DNA of 64,000 nucleotides from NCBI RefSeq assembly GCF_047663525.1, contig NC_092589.1, positions 63,740,001 through 63,804,000 of the forward strand, in the 5' to 3' direction. The DNA is from Anas platyrhynchos. Lineage: Eukaryota > Chordata > Aves > Anseriformes > Anatidae. This document shows positions 1 to 12,419 of this stretch, piece after piece. Within the stretch, counting starts at the first letter, position 1. Each line of letters opens with the position of its first letter. The notes beneath the pieces are model-generated. The model saw only the letters and a program-made list of their open reading frames with translations. It was not told the origin of the DNA and did not search any database. A program made the translations under genes and the position numbers.

Positions 1-1084
1 AACCATCAAAATAATTTTTCTTGCTTCTATTCCAACATGGGCTGAATTCAAAACCAAATCTACAGTAGAAATTTACAGTAGATGAAGAAGGTAAGTAGAA
101 TGTGCAGTACATCAAATCTGCACATTAACTGGTGATATCTCCAGCTAGCACACTTAATCAGATAGTCCATATATCCCAGTAAATCACACCTGTATTTCAA
201 GTGCTTAGTATGTCAGATAACACCTGGATGTTTTGAAATAAGGGCCACATTACAGACAAGAGGGTACCAATCTCTCAGTGTAATTGTTTTATTCTCTATA
301 TATTCTTGGGAGATTGCAACAATGTAGTCATTGTATATTAGTCTGAAATAAAGTAAAATAAAAAAACAGAGGATAAAATGTACTTCTAAACCAGCTTAGT
401 GAATGGTCAACCAAAAGCCTATAGAAATCAATGAAATTAATTCCCAGTGGGAACCGGGCTCAAAGATATTTTAGACCATTTTGAAACTTTTGCCCACATC
501 TAAAAATAATATGTTTCTGGAGCCAAAACCTCTTGGGTTTAGTGTATTTTGTGTTCATACACTGTGAGCTGAGGCTGTGCAAGCACCTCTAATATTATCA
601 ATGTTAAGGAAAAGTAAAAATGTTCATTGTGTTTTAATACATACTTGGCAACTTTTCATTAGGATAGACTGATACATATGACCATAAGTAAGCCACATAC
701 CTTAAAGCAACTGAACAAAGCTACAGTAATATTATATCAAACTGCTGAGTGTAGCCCTCTCTGTTAAAAGGCTTGCAATGACCAGTACATATTCGCCAAA
801 CTCATGTACTTCTTTCTTGTTGGGCTCAAAGGCTTTGTGAATTCTGAATTTACAACTTTCTAAAAGGAAACATTTCAAAACTGAACTATAAAGAAAGCAA
901 GAATTATATTGACAGTTTCAGTTTAACAGGGTATGCCATTCACTATACTAATTGAAAATTTACCTGCAATTAATCCCATACTTGGCAACTGGAAAACATA
1001 GGAAATTTTGTTTCAAAGTTCAGTTTTCAAATTGCATAAGACAGTTGCTCAAATCTTAATCAAATACTCAAATAGGTGTTTGCA

Positions 1085-1124
1085 ATTATTATTATTATTA
1101 TTATTATTATTATTTTTTTTTTTA
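1085..1124. repeat. (ATT)n microsatellite with T tail
   Basis: About nine ATT units run directly into a run of T. This is a simple sequence repeat, and it gives a spurious isoleucine-rich frame on the + strand. Confidence 0.9.
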
Positions 1125-1794
1125 AGGATGGCCATTTAATGGGAGAGACATTAGGCTGCAGATCACATAACAAAAATTTAATTTCCTCAACCCTATCTTT
1201 TCTCAGCTTCCAGGGCTCTGTGTCAGCTCAAATGTTCATTTGCTTGTCATCCCTAAAAGCACACCCAGTGCAATATAGCAATATACCAGCCCAGGGAAGT
1301 GAACTCGCCGTGACTTTGCACAACTGCGCAGCATGTATGAGCAGCTGAGGCTCATCCGTGTCTGGAATGCACAGCTGGGAGATTTCCTGAGCTCCAGCAA
1401 CAGCTCCTGTCCCTGGTTACCCACCCCATTCACTCCAGTCCCAGCATAACTGAAGAGAACCTCTAGACTTGGATGGCAAATTGAAGAGGTCTCTGTCATC
1501 CATATATAAAAGCCTCTGTGGGCCACAAATAGCTCCTTGGAGATGGGGAAATAAGGAACTCATTCAAATATTTCCCTTTTTGACTTCTGAACATAGCTTT
1601 TGCACTGCAGTTCATCTGCTAAGTAATTATGCCCAGCAAGCAGAGTCACCAACATGAAAATAGTTTTTGATAAACCAGTTGGCAAAAATCATTGCTTCCT
1701 GACAGAGCAGGGCATCTCCCCTGCCCCTCTGGCAAGCCAAACCCATGCTGTGTTGGTTGTGAGGATATGAATCACCTGGTCTTTTATCAACAAG

Positions 1795-1856
1795 AAAACA
1801 AAACAAAACAAAACAAACAAACAAATAAACAAAAACACAAAACAAAAAACAACAAC
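1795..1856. repeat. (AAAC)n-type A/C microsatellite
   Basis: Repeated AAAAC and AAAC units with a few interruptions form a run of adenines and cytosines on the + strand. Similar A/C runs recur at 5850, 6275, 18152, 20798 and 21769. Confidence 0.85.
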
Positions 1857-2878
1857 ACCCCCTCACCCCCAAGTATTAATGTCTGTAGACCCCCAGCTAC
1901 AGGAATTCTTGGTGCTCCTGAGCTCAAGAGACCTTGATGAGTGAGCCCTTCCTGAGGAGCATCCAGACAGCTCTACCAGTGGCACCATAAAAAAAGGTGT
2001 CAAAGGAGTCATAATGGGATACTTTACAATAATAACCACTGCATGTGGGAGTCATTAGCTACTTTAAAAATTTTAATTGTATTGTTCAGGTATATTGAGT
2101 TAAATAAAAGTCATACTGAGTCTTGCTTATAAATCACCAATTTCAGTCTTCAAGGTGAGGAAACATACCATGTTTTTTATATGATAACTTCTCATTCCTA
2201 TGTATAGAAGATGACTGGATACACACACATACACACAAATTCAACCTACTGGAACTAAGTAAGTACTAAGAGGCCTGGAGCTGGGTCAGTGAGGAATATT
2301 CTAAATTAAAATATATAGGAGCATTACCTTGTAATTATTATGCATTATCTAATGTAACTATTATGCATTATGTACTATCTATATGAGAATATATAATACA
2401 ATTTTCCTATATACTCTACACGCTTTGTAATTTTAAAAACCGCTGGAAAAGTGGTCCTTAGACTTTAGTAATTCTGTCAGGATGATAATATGTATTTGAA
2501 AGGATATTTTAATGCATACATTTTTGTTTGAATATTCTTCATTGTTATAAACACAAAGCTTGAATTTGCTTCAATATTTGGCACCTTGGAAGCTATTCCA
2601 CTGGAGACAGTACACAGTGTTTGTTACTGAATGTATTATGATTGGATCTGATACTGCCATCTGCATGAAGCTGTCCCCAACATTTCTCACTCCACGACCC
2701 TTCTTCTAATTACTTATAACTTTGCCAAACATGTTTTGGACTGAAAATTTTCTTCCCACATGTGTTTCCTTAGTTTGATTATATACTTGTTTGTTTTTCA
2801 ATTTACAGATAAAAGCCTGTATGAGAACAAGGCCAGACAAAAAAGTGTGTTGTGTTGACCATATTTAAAAATGCTGCA

Positions 2879-3709
2879 TTTTTTCTTTTTCTCCCCTCCC
2901 CTCCCCTCCCCTCCCCTCCCCTCCCCTCCCCCTCCCCTCCCCTCCCCTCCCCTCCCCTCCCCTCCCCTCCCCTCCCCTCCCCTTCCCTTCCCTTCCCTTC
3001 CCTTCCCTTCCCTTCCCTTCCCTTCCCTTCCCTTCCCTTCCCTTCCCTTCCCTTCCCTTCCCTTCCCTTCCCTTCCCTTCCCTTCCCTTCCCTTCCCTTC
3101 CCTTCCCTTCCCTTCCCTTCCCTTCCCTTCCCTTCCCTTCCCTTCCCTTCCCTTCCCTTCCCTTCCCTTCCCTTCCCTTCCCTCCCCTTCCCTCCCCTTC
3201 CCTCCCCTTCCCTCCCCTCCCCTCCCCTCCCCTCCCCTCCCCTCCCCTCCCCTCCCCTCCCCTCCCTCCCCTCCCCTCCCCTCCCCTCCCCTCCCCTCCC
3301 CTCCCCTCCCCTCCCCTCCCCTTCCCTTCCCTTCCCTTCCCTTCCCTTCCCTTCCCTTCCCTTCCCTTCCCTTCCCTTCCCTTCCCTTCCCTTCCCTTCC
3401 CTTCCCTTCCCTTCCCTTCCCTTCCCTTCCCTTCCCTTCCCTTCCCTTCCCTTCCCTTCCCTCTTCTTCCTTCCTTCTTTCTTTTCTTTTCTGGTCCTTC
3501 CTGGTCTTTTTTTTTTTTTTTTTTTCTCCTGTTTGTTTTCTTTCATTTTCTTTCTATTTCTCTCTCTTTTTTTTTTTCTTTTCTTTTTTTTTTTTTTCCT
3601 TCTCCCCCCCCCTTTCATTTCTTTTATTTCTTTTCTTTTTTTTTTCCCTATTTTTCTTTTATTTTTCTCTCCCCCCCCCCACCTTAATTTTCTTTTCTTT
3701 TATACAGTA
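2879..3709. repeat. Large polypyrimidine pentanucleotide satellite (CCCCT/CCCTT)n
   Basis: Positions 2879 to 3492 contain only C and T on the + strand, about 614 nt without a purine. The tract has blocks: CCCCT units to about 2980, CCCTT units to about 3180, a 10-bp alternation of the two to about 3210, CCCCT units again to about 3320 with one slipped unit near 3264, then CCCTT units to about 3461. A degenerate T/C-rich tail with few other bases extends to about 3709. The minus strand is therefore a long GGGGA/GGGAA purine tract that could form triplex or G-quadruplex structures. Long open frames across it on both strands are artefacts of the five-base period. Confidence 0.95.
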
Positions 3710-6118
3710 AAAACACTAAATTTGACAGGAGTGGAGGAGCTTTGGCTAGAGAAATATTCCTATTGCTCCTCTGAAAACCTATCCGCATTTGAAAATTTCC
3801 ATTTTGCAAATGTTCGGAAAAGACTTGCTAGAGATTTATCTGAAAACTGAAGAGTCTGTCTGCTATGGACATACTCAGGGCTGCACAAATGTAATCCTTC
3901 CTATGATTAGAGCCAAGCACCACAAAATGTTTCCAATGTCCCTCAGGGACCTTTCTGTTGACAAAGTGCAGAGGAGATTGATTTGAATGTAGTGTGGACA
4001 AAACCAGAATTTAGTAGTTGGTGAACATATACAGGGAGAAAGAAAAGGAAGAAGTATGATGAGCAGAGAGTGGAACCATGACTTGCCATGTGTAGCAGGA
4101 GATGGGGACTGGGAACTTGTGTGGAAGAGGCTTAGAGGATGACAAACAACCAAGGTAGGCAAAGGAAGAGAACTGTGATTAGCTGAGCCAAAAGACCAGG
4201 TGTGGAGAGAAAGAGGAAGTATAGACAAGGATTTCAGGGAACGGGGTTGAAAAGCAACACTAACTAAAACAGGGATTAGATAGTGCAGGAGGGCTAATTA
4301 GAAATTTGGGAGTTGGTCAGTGGAAGCTGAATTATTCAGTTAGGTAAGAAGACATAAATGTATAAAGCATAAAGAAGACTGGGAATAAGAGTCAGACAGA
4401 ACATTAAGCCATGATTTTAAAGGTGCAATGCAAGGAGGTAGCACATGGAAAATACCAACGCTGATAATGCTTTTGAACCCTTAATTTGAATCCTTGGGCA
4501 CAAGCACGATGATATACTATTGTGGCATGATGATACACTACTTCTTCTGCAGAAATCCAGCCTTACTCAGTGAACCCCATTATAAGAAATCTCCTCTGGG
4601 TTTCCACAAGGTTATAAATTGAAAGAAATTACCAAACGTCTGCTTCATCAACTCTAGCAGTCAGAAGGTGTGAAAGGTATTAAGCAGTGGATTGCCAGAA
4701 GGAAACCTACCTGAACGGAGATGCTGAAAATTATGATGCTTTGCAGAGGCGAAGATAGAACCTCTGACAGAGGTCTCATATGACACTAAAATAATTTTAA
4801 TCTAAATTTTCCATATGGTCACTAATTGCATATTTCCAGAGATCCACCCAGAGATCTGAGATCTAGTTTGAAATAGTGTTGGCTAGTCAGAGCTGCACTT
4901 GAATTCCACTGGAACAATGCTTCAGACATAATGAATTCAAAAGTCAGGTCCTTGGCACCTTGAATTGGACACTGAATATTACAACCCAGTTTTGACTTTA
5001 AGCTCTCACTTTCCCATTCTACAACAGACAGTGCTTCTCACCTCGAACTGTTCCTTTGGTCCAGATGTGTCTCCAAATAGAGAAATGTAATTTAGTTTGG
5101 TTATTCCACAATTCATTTCAAGCCAAATACCTCAACAAACAACTCTCTTAGTTATGCAAAACTGTACTGATTTGTTTGTTTCAACTTGAACATTTAGTTC
5201 AATCCTACAGGGCTTTTGGCACTTTTTTGGTTAGACTGTGATTCATTTCACACAAGGGGTCAACTAGGTTCTTGAATTAAATACATAAGGGGAAAAAAAA
5301 AACAATAGTTCTGGAATGAGAAAACCATTGTAGCTTGCATTTACTGAAGAAAAACCTACGTAGTTAAGCTTTGTAACTAAAATAGAACCTCCACTTTTGG
5401 ATAGAAACCAGAGAACAGTTTGGAGTTACAGTAAAATATCGTGTAGACAAATTAATTCCAGCGGAACAATAGCTTGAAGTGTTGCATTCATTTCATCTTA
5501 AAACTCAGGAAATCCAGACTGTGGTTCTTTCATACCCAAGCAGAGTTTATTAAATGACAGCTAATGTAGGAAGATACAGAGCCAGAAACCTGAGGTAGAA
5601 AAGAAAGATTTTGTAGTAGTGTGGGAGGATGAAGCTCAGAAGAGTTCTTTATCTTTTAGTGACTCAGGTATTACATACTCATCTGAGTAGCTAACAGCAG
5701 AACACCTTGATTGCAACTTCTCAGGCCACAAGACTGAAAACAAAGTGTTACACAAGGGAAAATATAAAAATACTTGGTTCAGCTGAAGTCAAACTCAGAG
5801 GATGCTCCTCATCCTGGAGTGATGTTTGTAATTCATTATGCTTGTAATTAAAAAACAAACAAACAAAACAACAAAACAAATTCAATATCAGAATTGGAGA
5901 GGGCAAAGTTTAAATGTAGCTATGCAATATGGCATCTTGCATTAGCAGGTCTAATTTCACCTTTGCATGAACCAAACATTCAAATAAATTTATAGTAGAG
6001 GAAATATTATTCTTTTGTGTAACTGAAGACTACTGACATGCACAGGAAGTTTGATGCCTCCTGAATTTCACAAATAAAGTCTATGGGAAGAACACGCAAA
6101 CTCATGATAACCTTTTCT

Positions 6119-6159
6119 TTCTTTTTTTTTTTTCTTTTTTTTTTTCTTTTTTTTTTTTC
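6119..6159. repeat. T-rich pyrimidine run
   Basis: A run of T interrupted only by C, flanked by ordinary sequence. It is simple repeat sequence and encodes only a spurious lysine-rich frame on the minus strand. Confidence 0.8.
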
Positions 6160-6274
6160 AATACAACATTTAAAACAAAAGAGATGATTTTTGTCTCTTG
6201 TAAGAAAGTCACTCAAAAATAAGGAGTGATTTTTGCTATTTTAATCATAGATGAGGAATTATGCACACTGTCTC

Positions 6275-6310
6275 AAAACAAAAACAAAAACAAAAACAAA
6301 AACAAAAACA
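6275..6310. repeat. (AAAAAC)n microsatellite
   Basis: About six AAAAAC units in tandem on the + strand. No other feature is associated with it. Confidence 0.9.
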
Positions 6311-9300
6311 TTCCTTTGTCATAGGAAGAGTTAACAATCCGTTACAGAAAAATGACTTCAGCCTTCTAGGCTGTGAGAGTGTTGTGGAATTTGAATTACA
6401 TATCTAAAATATTGCAGGTGTTTTCTCTAAGCAATTTTCCTTTGAGAAGACAATGTCTTGCATTGAAAAAAAGTTCATGAAATATTACAACCTAAGATAC
6501 TGAATACTTTTTAATCGTTCATTTCATTATATTTAAAAGAGCCCCTTGAAACCACTGAAAGAGTTACTTCATGTAACTGGATCCCCTTACCTTCTACATG
6601 TGAGAAAAGTTATAGAAAGTCTAAGGTTTCAAGGAAAAAATCGTAACAGTGTATACAGATCAACGGTTCAGCATTTTGGCTAAAAATCTGAAAATACTGT
6701 TTTTGACATTCTAATGAGGTAAACTCGCAAGTTTCAGCAGGTATGATATCTGTTTTCACAGTCTACAGACAGAAGGAACCATTATCTGCTGTAGTCTTAC
6801 CTCCTGTATAATACAAACTATTAGGTTTAAGCCAGATTTGTTACTGTATTACATTCAAAATTAAGATTTTAAGTTAGATGAATGAGGTTCAATGCCCAGA
6901 AGAGTAAGAGATTCTTTCGTCATAGGCACAAAACAGGACACATAAGGTTGCGACACCTGTTCCCCAGGTCACAGTGAGAGCAGAAGGCTCCATAGGTGGT
7001 ATGATCTCAGAAGACAAACCACACTTCACACTATAGAAGAAGGAAAAGTCCTCTAAAGTACTTTGCAAATCTAATATTAAGCAGGAATCTAAAACCAAAG
7101 ACCCTCTGCACATCGATAAAGCATGAAGTCATTCTGTGTGAGGTCTCCTGTTCAGACGTGGTTGAATTCTGGTACTTCAGATGAAAAGTGCATGTTGCTA
7201 ATTGTTCATGAGGCAGAAAAATGCCTTACTGATTCTTACTGGTGAATAACTAATGGCCCCATGCATGAGATCTATAATATCTTTGAGGTCCACGAAAGGT
7301 GGAGATAAACATCACAGTTTGCTAAAAGCAAACTTAGTAAAACCAAAGGGAGATGCACACCTATTCAGTCTACATTTTTAGAATGAATCTTGATTGAGAT
7401 TCTGACGTGTCCTAAACTCCCTGTGTATTGTTAAATACTGTCAGTTTGCAACAACAATAGAAATCATATCAGTGTCAGAACCCCAATTTTATTTGTGATA
7501 GCATAGCACCAGTAACCCAAAACTAGTATGAAAAATAAATGTTGAGTTAGAATTGCCAGCCTATTTCCTTAAGACAGCACAACCGCTGATCCTTTGCCTT
7601 TAAGAATGGCTTAATCTCAAACATGCTAATTCAGATAATAACTCCTGTGAAAACTCTAATTCCAGATAGAAACTAATAAAAGATGGATACTAGCATCAGT
7701 TAATGGCAAAGTAGAGATGTGATATTTATATAAGTCTGCTAATGTAAGAAAGTAAAATATGGTAAGCAAGATTGATTTTGTCTAACTCCTGCTTTTGAAA
7801 GAGATCTCTGATTGTTTCTGGCTGGTGCTGTCAGACCAACACACAATAGAAAAGTATACTACCAGACATAAAGCCTCTGCCAATTAGATTTAATATGGGA
7901 TCATAAAATATTTTCTTGCATATTGATAGCAACAGTAAAGTAGCATTGGTATGAAACTGATAAAAACAAGATCTTGAGTAGGTTATTGTGTTTTCATAAG
8001 TGACTGCAAATAGCACTCATGAATGGAAATGTGCAGCTGCTGTGTAGAAAAGCCATTAATTATTGCAATATTTTGAGGAAAAAGGAAAGGATAACGTAAT
8101 AAAAGGTCCTGACTCTAGCTGAGGCTGTGCATGAACTGATGGATGTAAAAGTCTGTACATCAGAGATTTGTGGCAGTCGAAGGATTGGGCCTTGTAAAAT
8201 GTGAGCATTTACATGTGTCATGTACGGCTGAGTACATGTAAGAGAGGATTTTGATCGTCAGGTCTCTTTTGTTGCTGTCAGGATGTGTCACTCACTACCT
8301 CTTAAGTATCATAGAACATTGCTGGTACCTAAAACAGAATGATGGGCCTGAACTCTTGCATTTTGGCTGTGTGATGTAAAGTTAAAAGATGTAGTATAAC
8401 AGACTTGATTTAGACGAGCAAACCGAAGCAAATATGATATTTACTTACTGTAGGCGCTTTCAGTACCTGAGGTTAAAGAGCCGTCTCTTTCTCTGGTATA
8501 ATTCCACTGGTTCAAGGGAATCGTGGAAGGATAAATTTGATGCAATACGTTCACCTGGTCACCTAGCAAACAGCAGATATGTTCCCTTTGTGTGGAAGTC
8601 TGCATACAATCAGTTTGCCATCTAGTGGCAAATATTTTGAACACAGTACTTTATATGCTATTTTAAATACCAGGGTGTGTTAAATCATCTGAGGTGTATG
8701 AAAACATGTATTATTAGGTGCAAATTATTTTAAAGCCTTAAAAAGTAACTGCATGTGTTTACCCAGCACTGTACACTCAGATAGGAAAAATTTCTGACTC
8801 AAGCTGGCTATCTAATGAAAAAACACTTAAAATTGCAGTAACACTTTCTGTGCAGTGTGGCTAGATATGTATCACCTATGCATAGAAGAAGATGAAACAA
8901 AATACTGACAATCAGACACCTTTTAATTCACACATCTCCCCCTCCCTTCCATCCCTCTGGGAATACCAGAAATGTACTATTGTTGAAAATTTTTACATAG
9001 CAAAACTCAAGCCCTACCTGAATAGTCTCAGTAACTGGAACAGCAGCTGTTCATGTGGGAAAAGCAAAGACATAGCCAAGTCAGATTGTTTGTATTAAGG
9101 TTATGAGTTACTAATAGAAAGAATAGTTACCACTAGCAGCCACATTCCATACCTCCTAACCCAAAGCAGCTACTAGAATCTGATCAGGAAATGCAAAAAA
9201 GATGTATTTTTAGTGGTGGATGGCCTGGTAGCACTTACGCACTTACGTAAGTGGCTTTATTTTCCCTACTTCTAGTGCTAACTTGGCTATTCATAAGCAT

Positions 9301-11889
9301 AACTGGACATTTATCTGCTTGTAGTACTTAAATGGTCTTTGTTACTATACTATCCATTGCTTTACTATTATTACCATATGCATCATGTCAGCAAATGTAC
9401 CTGACTTGGAAAAATGCTGTTACCTTATTCTACAGATAAATGTCTCACTGATTCAAATACCAAGTGGAAAGGCTTCTGCCCTTCCTCCTGCTCAAGTGAT
9501 TCCATAGATTTCACAGTAAGTGTAAAAACCATTCAAACCAGTGTCAGAATACAATGTCCCCAAAACCTAATTTAAAAAGAATAAAAAGGTATGAGTCCTG
9601 CATATCTAAATTCTACTGGGAGCCAATTCCATAGCCATGGAGATGAAATACCTGAGGGCCAACTGACATCTGCCAGTCTAGAACATATGCCAAAGAGCAG
9701 CTAACCACAGTGAGTGACAGGAAACAAGGGGTGCCAAAAGGTCAGAGAACAGCACAGGTCCTCCAATTTTAGCATATCCAGAATTGGCAGGGCAAACCCT
9801 GGAACACTAAAAACTTGAGCAATCTGATGCGAAAAATTGGATTTAAAGAAGATTTAGGCTGCTGAAATTCATATTAGGATGTCATTAGCTATTATCCGGC
9901 AGAAAACCATTTAATAATGAATTCTATTAAACTGGAGCTGTGCTCAAGAGCTGTTGAAATATATTTTGGAGATGTCATAAATACAATTCCTTGTTGTTGT
10001 TTTCTGACAAATATCAGCTGGATCTAATGTCAGAGGAGCAGTAAAATTGAGTAAAAATTGTTTAGATGAGAGAATTTATCAGGTTTCTGAGCTTAATGGT
10101 ATGTCTGCTTACACTGCAGTAGTCAAAAATATAAATATATATAGATGTTTCATTGAGTTACTAAATACATCTGTATTCAACCTCCTATTCAGTGATCACA
10201 GACAAATGCTTGATGCATCAAAAATGTACTTTTAGTCCCAATTGTCAACCTAGCTAGGGTAAAGTGACTTGCATTCTGTTATGGGCCATGAATCATGGTT
10301 ACAGGAGTTAATTAAAGTTCTAATGGCAGGGTCAGCAAGGTCAAGTGAATGAGTTTGTATATATGTAATTAGGGCAGAACAGAAGATAATGGAGTTCATC
10401 AGGTGTAACTGAGAGCAGAAACCATCTGTTGTATTAGAGTGCTTGACTTTAAGATTCCAAATTGCTTTTGGAGTAAGAAGTTGGAAAAATACCTTTTTAC
10501 TTGTCAATGAAGGAAAGTTTTCTGTAGAAATGACAGGTCTGAAAATCAGCAATGCCCCGGCACCATCTTCACAATAAATTCAAAGCCTGCTGAACTCAAG
10601 AATGTGAATAAACAGGATTGTTTCAACAACATGCATTTTTATTTTCTGGGTAAAAGCAGCGCACCCATAAATGCAGAAAAATAAATATGAATGAGAAACT
10701 TTTGTAGATGGATATCTGTATGTGGTTTATTATTCATCAATTCAGTTTTAGAATTTCTCTATTTTCCCACACTAAAGCAATGAGTTCAAACTAAAGTTTT
10801 CAAATAGCAATAATCATTAATTTGTGGCACTTTTCAATCTAATAAGAAAATATGCACTTTTTCCAGACTTCTGTACAGAGACGTCTCTGGCTCACAGGCT
10901 TTTTTTTTTTTTTTTAAACAATCACTTTCTTCATATACTGATAATCAAATCAGCAAAAGTGTACTACCTGAACAGGACAAAATACACGCACAATGATTTA
11001 CTACGTAAACTTAAGAACGATGTGAAATAACAGCATTAGGTTAATTTAAATTCCCTCTTAGGAGAGCAAAGGGAAACTGGTGAGCATTGAACTGTCTCAG
11101 TGCTCCAGTAGTAGACATTGAAGTGTCCCAGTAGTCCTTCCCCAGCTGTGCATTTGCACGTTTAGGGTGGCTATTGTCACTGTATTTATTTCTATTACCT
11201 TGCCAGTACTTGAACCAGCCCTTCAGTCAGAAGATAAACTTCTGTAAATGACAAATCCCAGTCAGTTCTTGCATGTCTCCTCAGAGCACCAGAAAGAGAT
11301 GGTTAATTAGTGCAATGCATTACTCTGCTGGGAACACCGCCTTACAGTGAACAAAAATGAGACCATTAGGTCATTTCTCATAGACTTCATAGTTACATCT
11401 ACCCCAGTAAATCAAAGCAGGACCGGGAACTTTCTTGGGCACAGAAATGGGACTGCACGTAGAATCAAATGGTGGCTGGAAAGGTTCCTGCCCATGCCAG
11501 CTAGCACACCCAAGTACAAAATGGAGTCCCATAAAATGCTGAACCATTCCAAAATCACCCACTGAGTCCTGTCAGATAGGTTTTGGCTTTTCCAAATGGT
11601 GGAGAAACAGGTTTGTTAGCTGTAAGGCTATGTGATAATGGCTCATCTGCATACTCATAGAGGAGCACAGTGAGACAGTATCAGAGGTGGAGCCCACATA
11701 ACCGTGCTGGGCTACTACCAGGCCCATCACAGGCCCATCTCATGCCCAGAGGAGCACAAGGACACAATGGCAGGCAGGAAGCCAAGCTGACACCACAGGA
11801 GCAAACATCTTGTCTAGATGCCTCCCACGGCTGTCCCAGGAGACCCTCAGCCCCTAGGTGTGAGGCCCATCACAACCCATCTGGAGCAG

Positions 11890-12400
11890 CTCTCCAGATC
11901 TCCTTTTAGAAGGTTTCTGCCTAGGTGTAGGACACATTATGGGGAAGATCATTTGGGCGTTGTGCAGGATTTATTACAGGATGATCAGGGGAGGAACTAA
12001 AAGCTTGAAAAGGAGGGATTTAGGTGATCTGGGGAGGAACAAATGTTAGGAAGTAGAGGGGTAAGGGGATAAAAAAGGGCAGTCAAATGGATGTTTTTCC
12101 AATCAGCATGCAGACAAGTCATGGCCTGCTCCTCATCAGCATGGTCTGACCCATTTTCTCCTTAAATTCCTTTAGAACTCTCTTGGGTGAGGTACTATCT
12201 ACACCATGTCATGTGCACGTCTGTGGTGCCAGCAGCTGGAGGCAGACCATGGGTCAGAGGGTCCTCGTGTCTGTGCTGCCAACAAGGAGAGGGAGTGCAG
12301 GTGTGCAAGGAAGCCTCAACTCTCTCAGGCCATTTGATCCAGCATGATAAATGTTCCTCTGACAGCAACAACAAGTTTACAATCCTCTCCTCCATTTTCC
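11890..12400. mobile_element. Possible unassigned LTR-like repeat (tentative)
   Basis: This stretch is richer in GC than its surroundings. It has a promoter-like order: purine-rich GGGGAGGAAC-type motifs repeated near 11985 and 12040, a TATA-like GGATAAAAAA near 12070, then a more GC-rich tail. That order resembles an avian LTR, and parts look like bird interspersed repeats, but I cannot define TG...CA ends or a target-site duplication. It could equally be unique sequence. A repeat-library search would decide. Confidence 0.25.
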
Positions 12401-12419
12401 ATGGGCCAAAGTCCTAAAG

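Larger units (their letters stand above)
1..2878. other. Non-coding stretch, no gene seen
   Basis: I see no exon-like open frame with splice sites, no CpG cluster and no recognisable mobile element here. The short open frames on both strands lack domain-like composition. The stretch contains an (ATT)n run and an A/C microsatellite, listed separately. By synteny it would lie upstream of TMEM244, where a divergent L3MBTL3 is expected on the minus strand, but I recognise no L3MBTL3 exon. Confidence 0.6.
3710..11880. other. Non-coding stretch, no gene seen
   Basis: I see ordinary AT-rich DNA with stop codons in all frames and no recognisable exon or young mobile element. It includes A/C microsatellites at about 5850-5880 and 6275-6310 and a T/C-rich run at 6119-6159. 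A small palindrome, CACTTACGTAAGTG, lies near 9240. Nothing else is assignable by eye. Confidence 0.55.

Noticed and set aside
2803..3850. Long open frames on both strands (proline/leucine/serine-rich and glycine/glutamate/lysine-rich) across the pyrimidine tract
   Set aside because: They are period-5 repeat artefacts: a purine-free strand contains no stop codon on + and rarely any on the minus strand. There is no conserved domain or gene structure.
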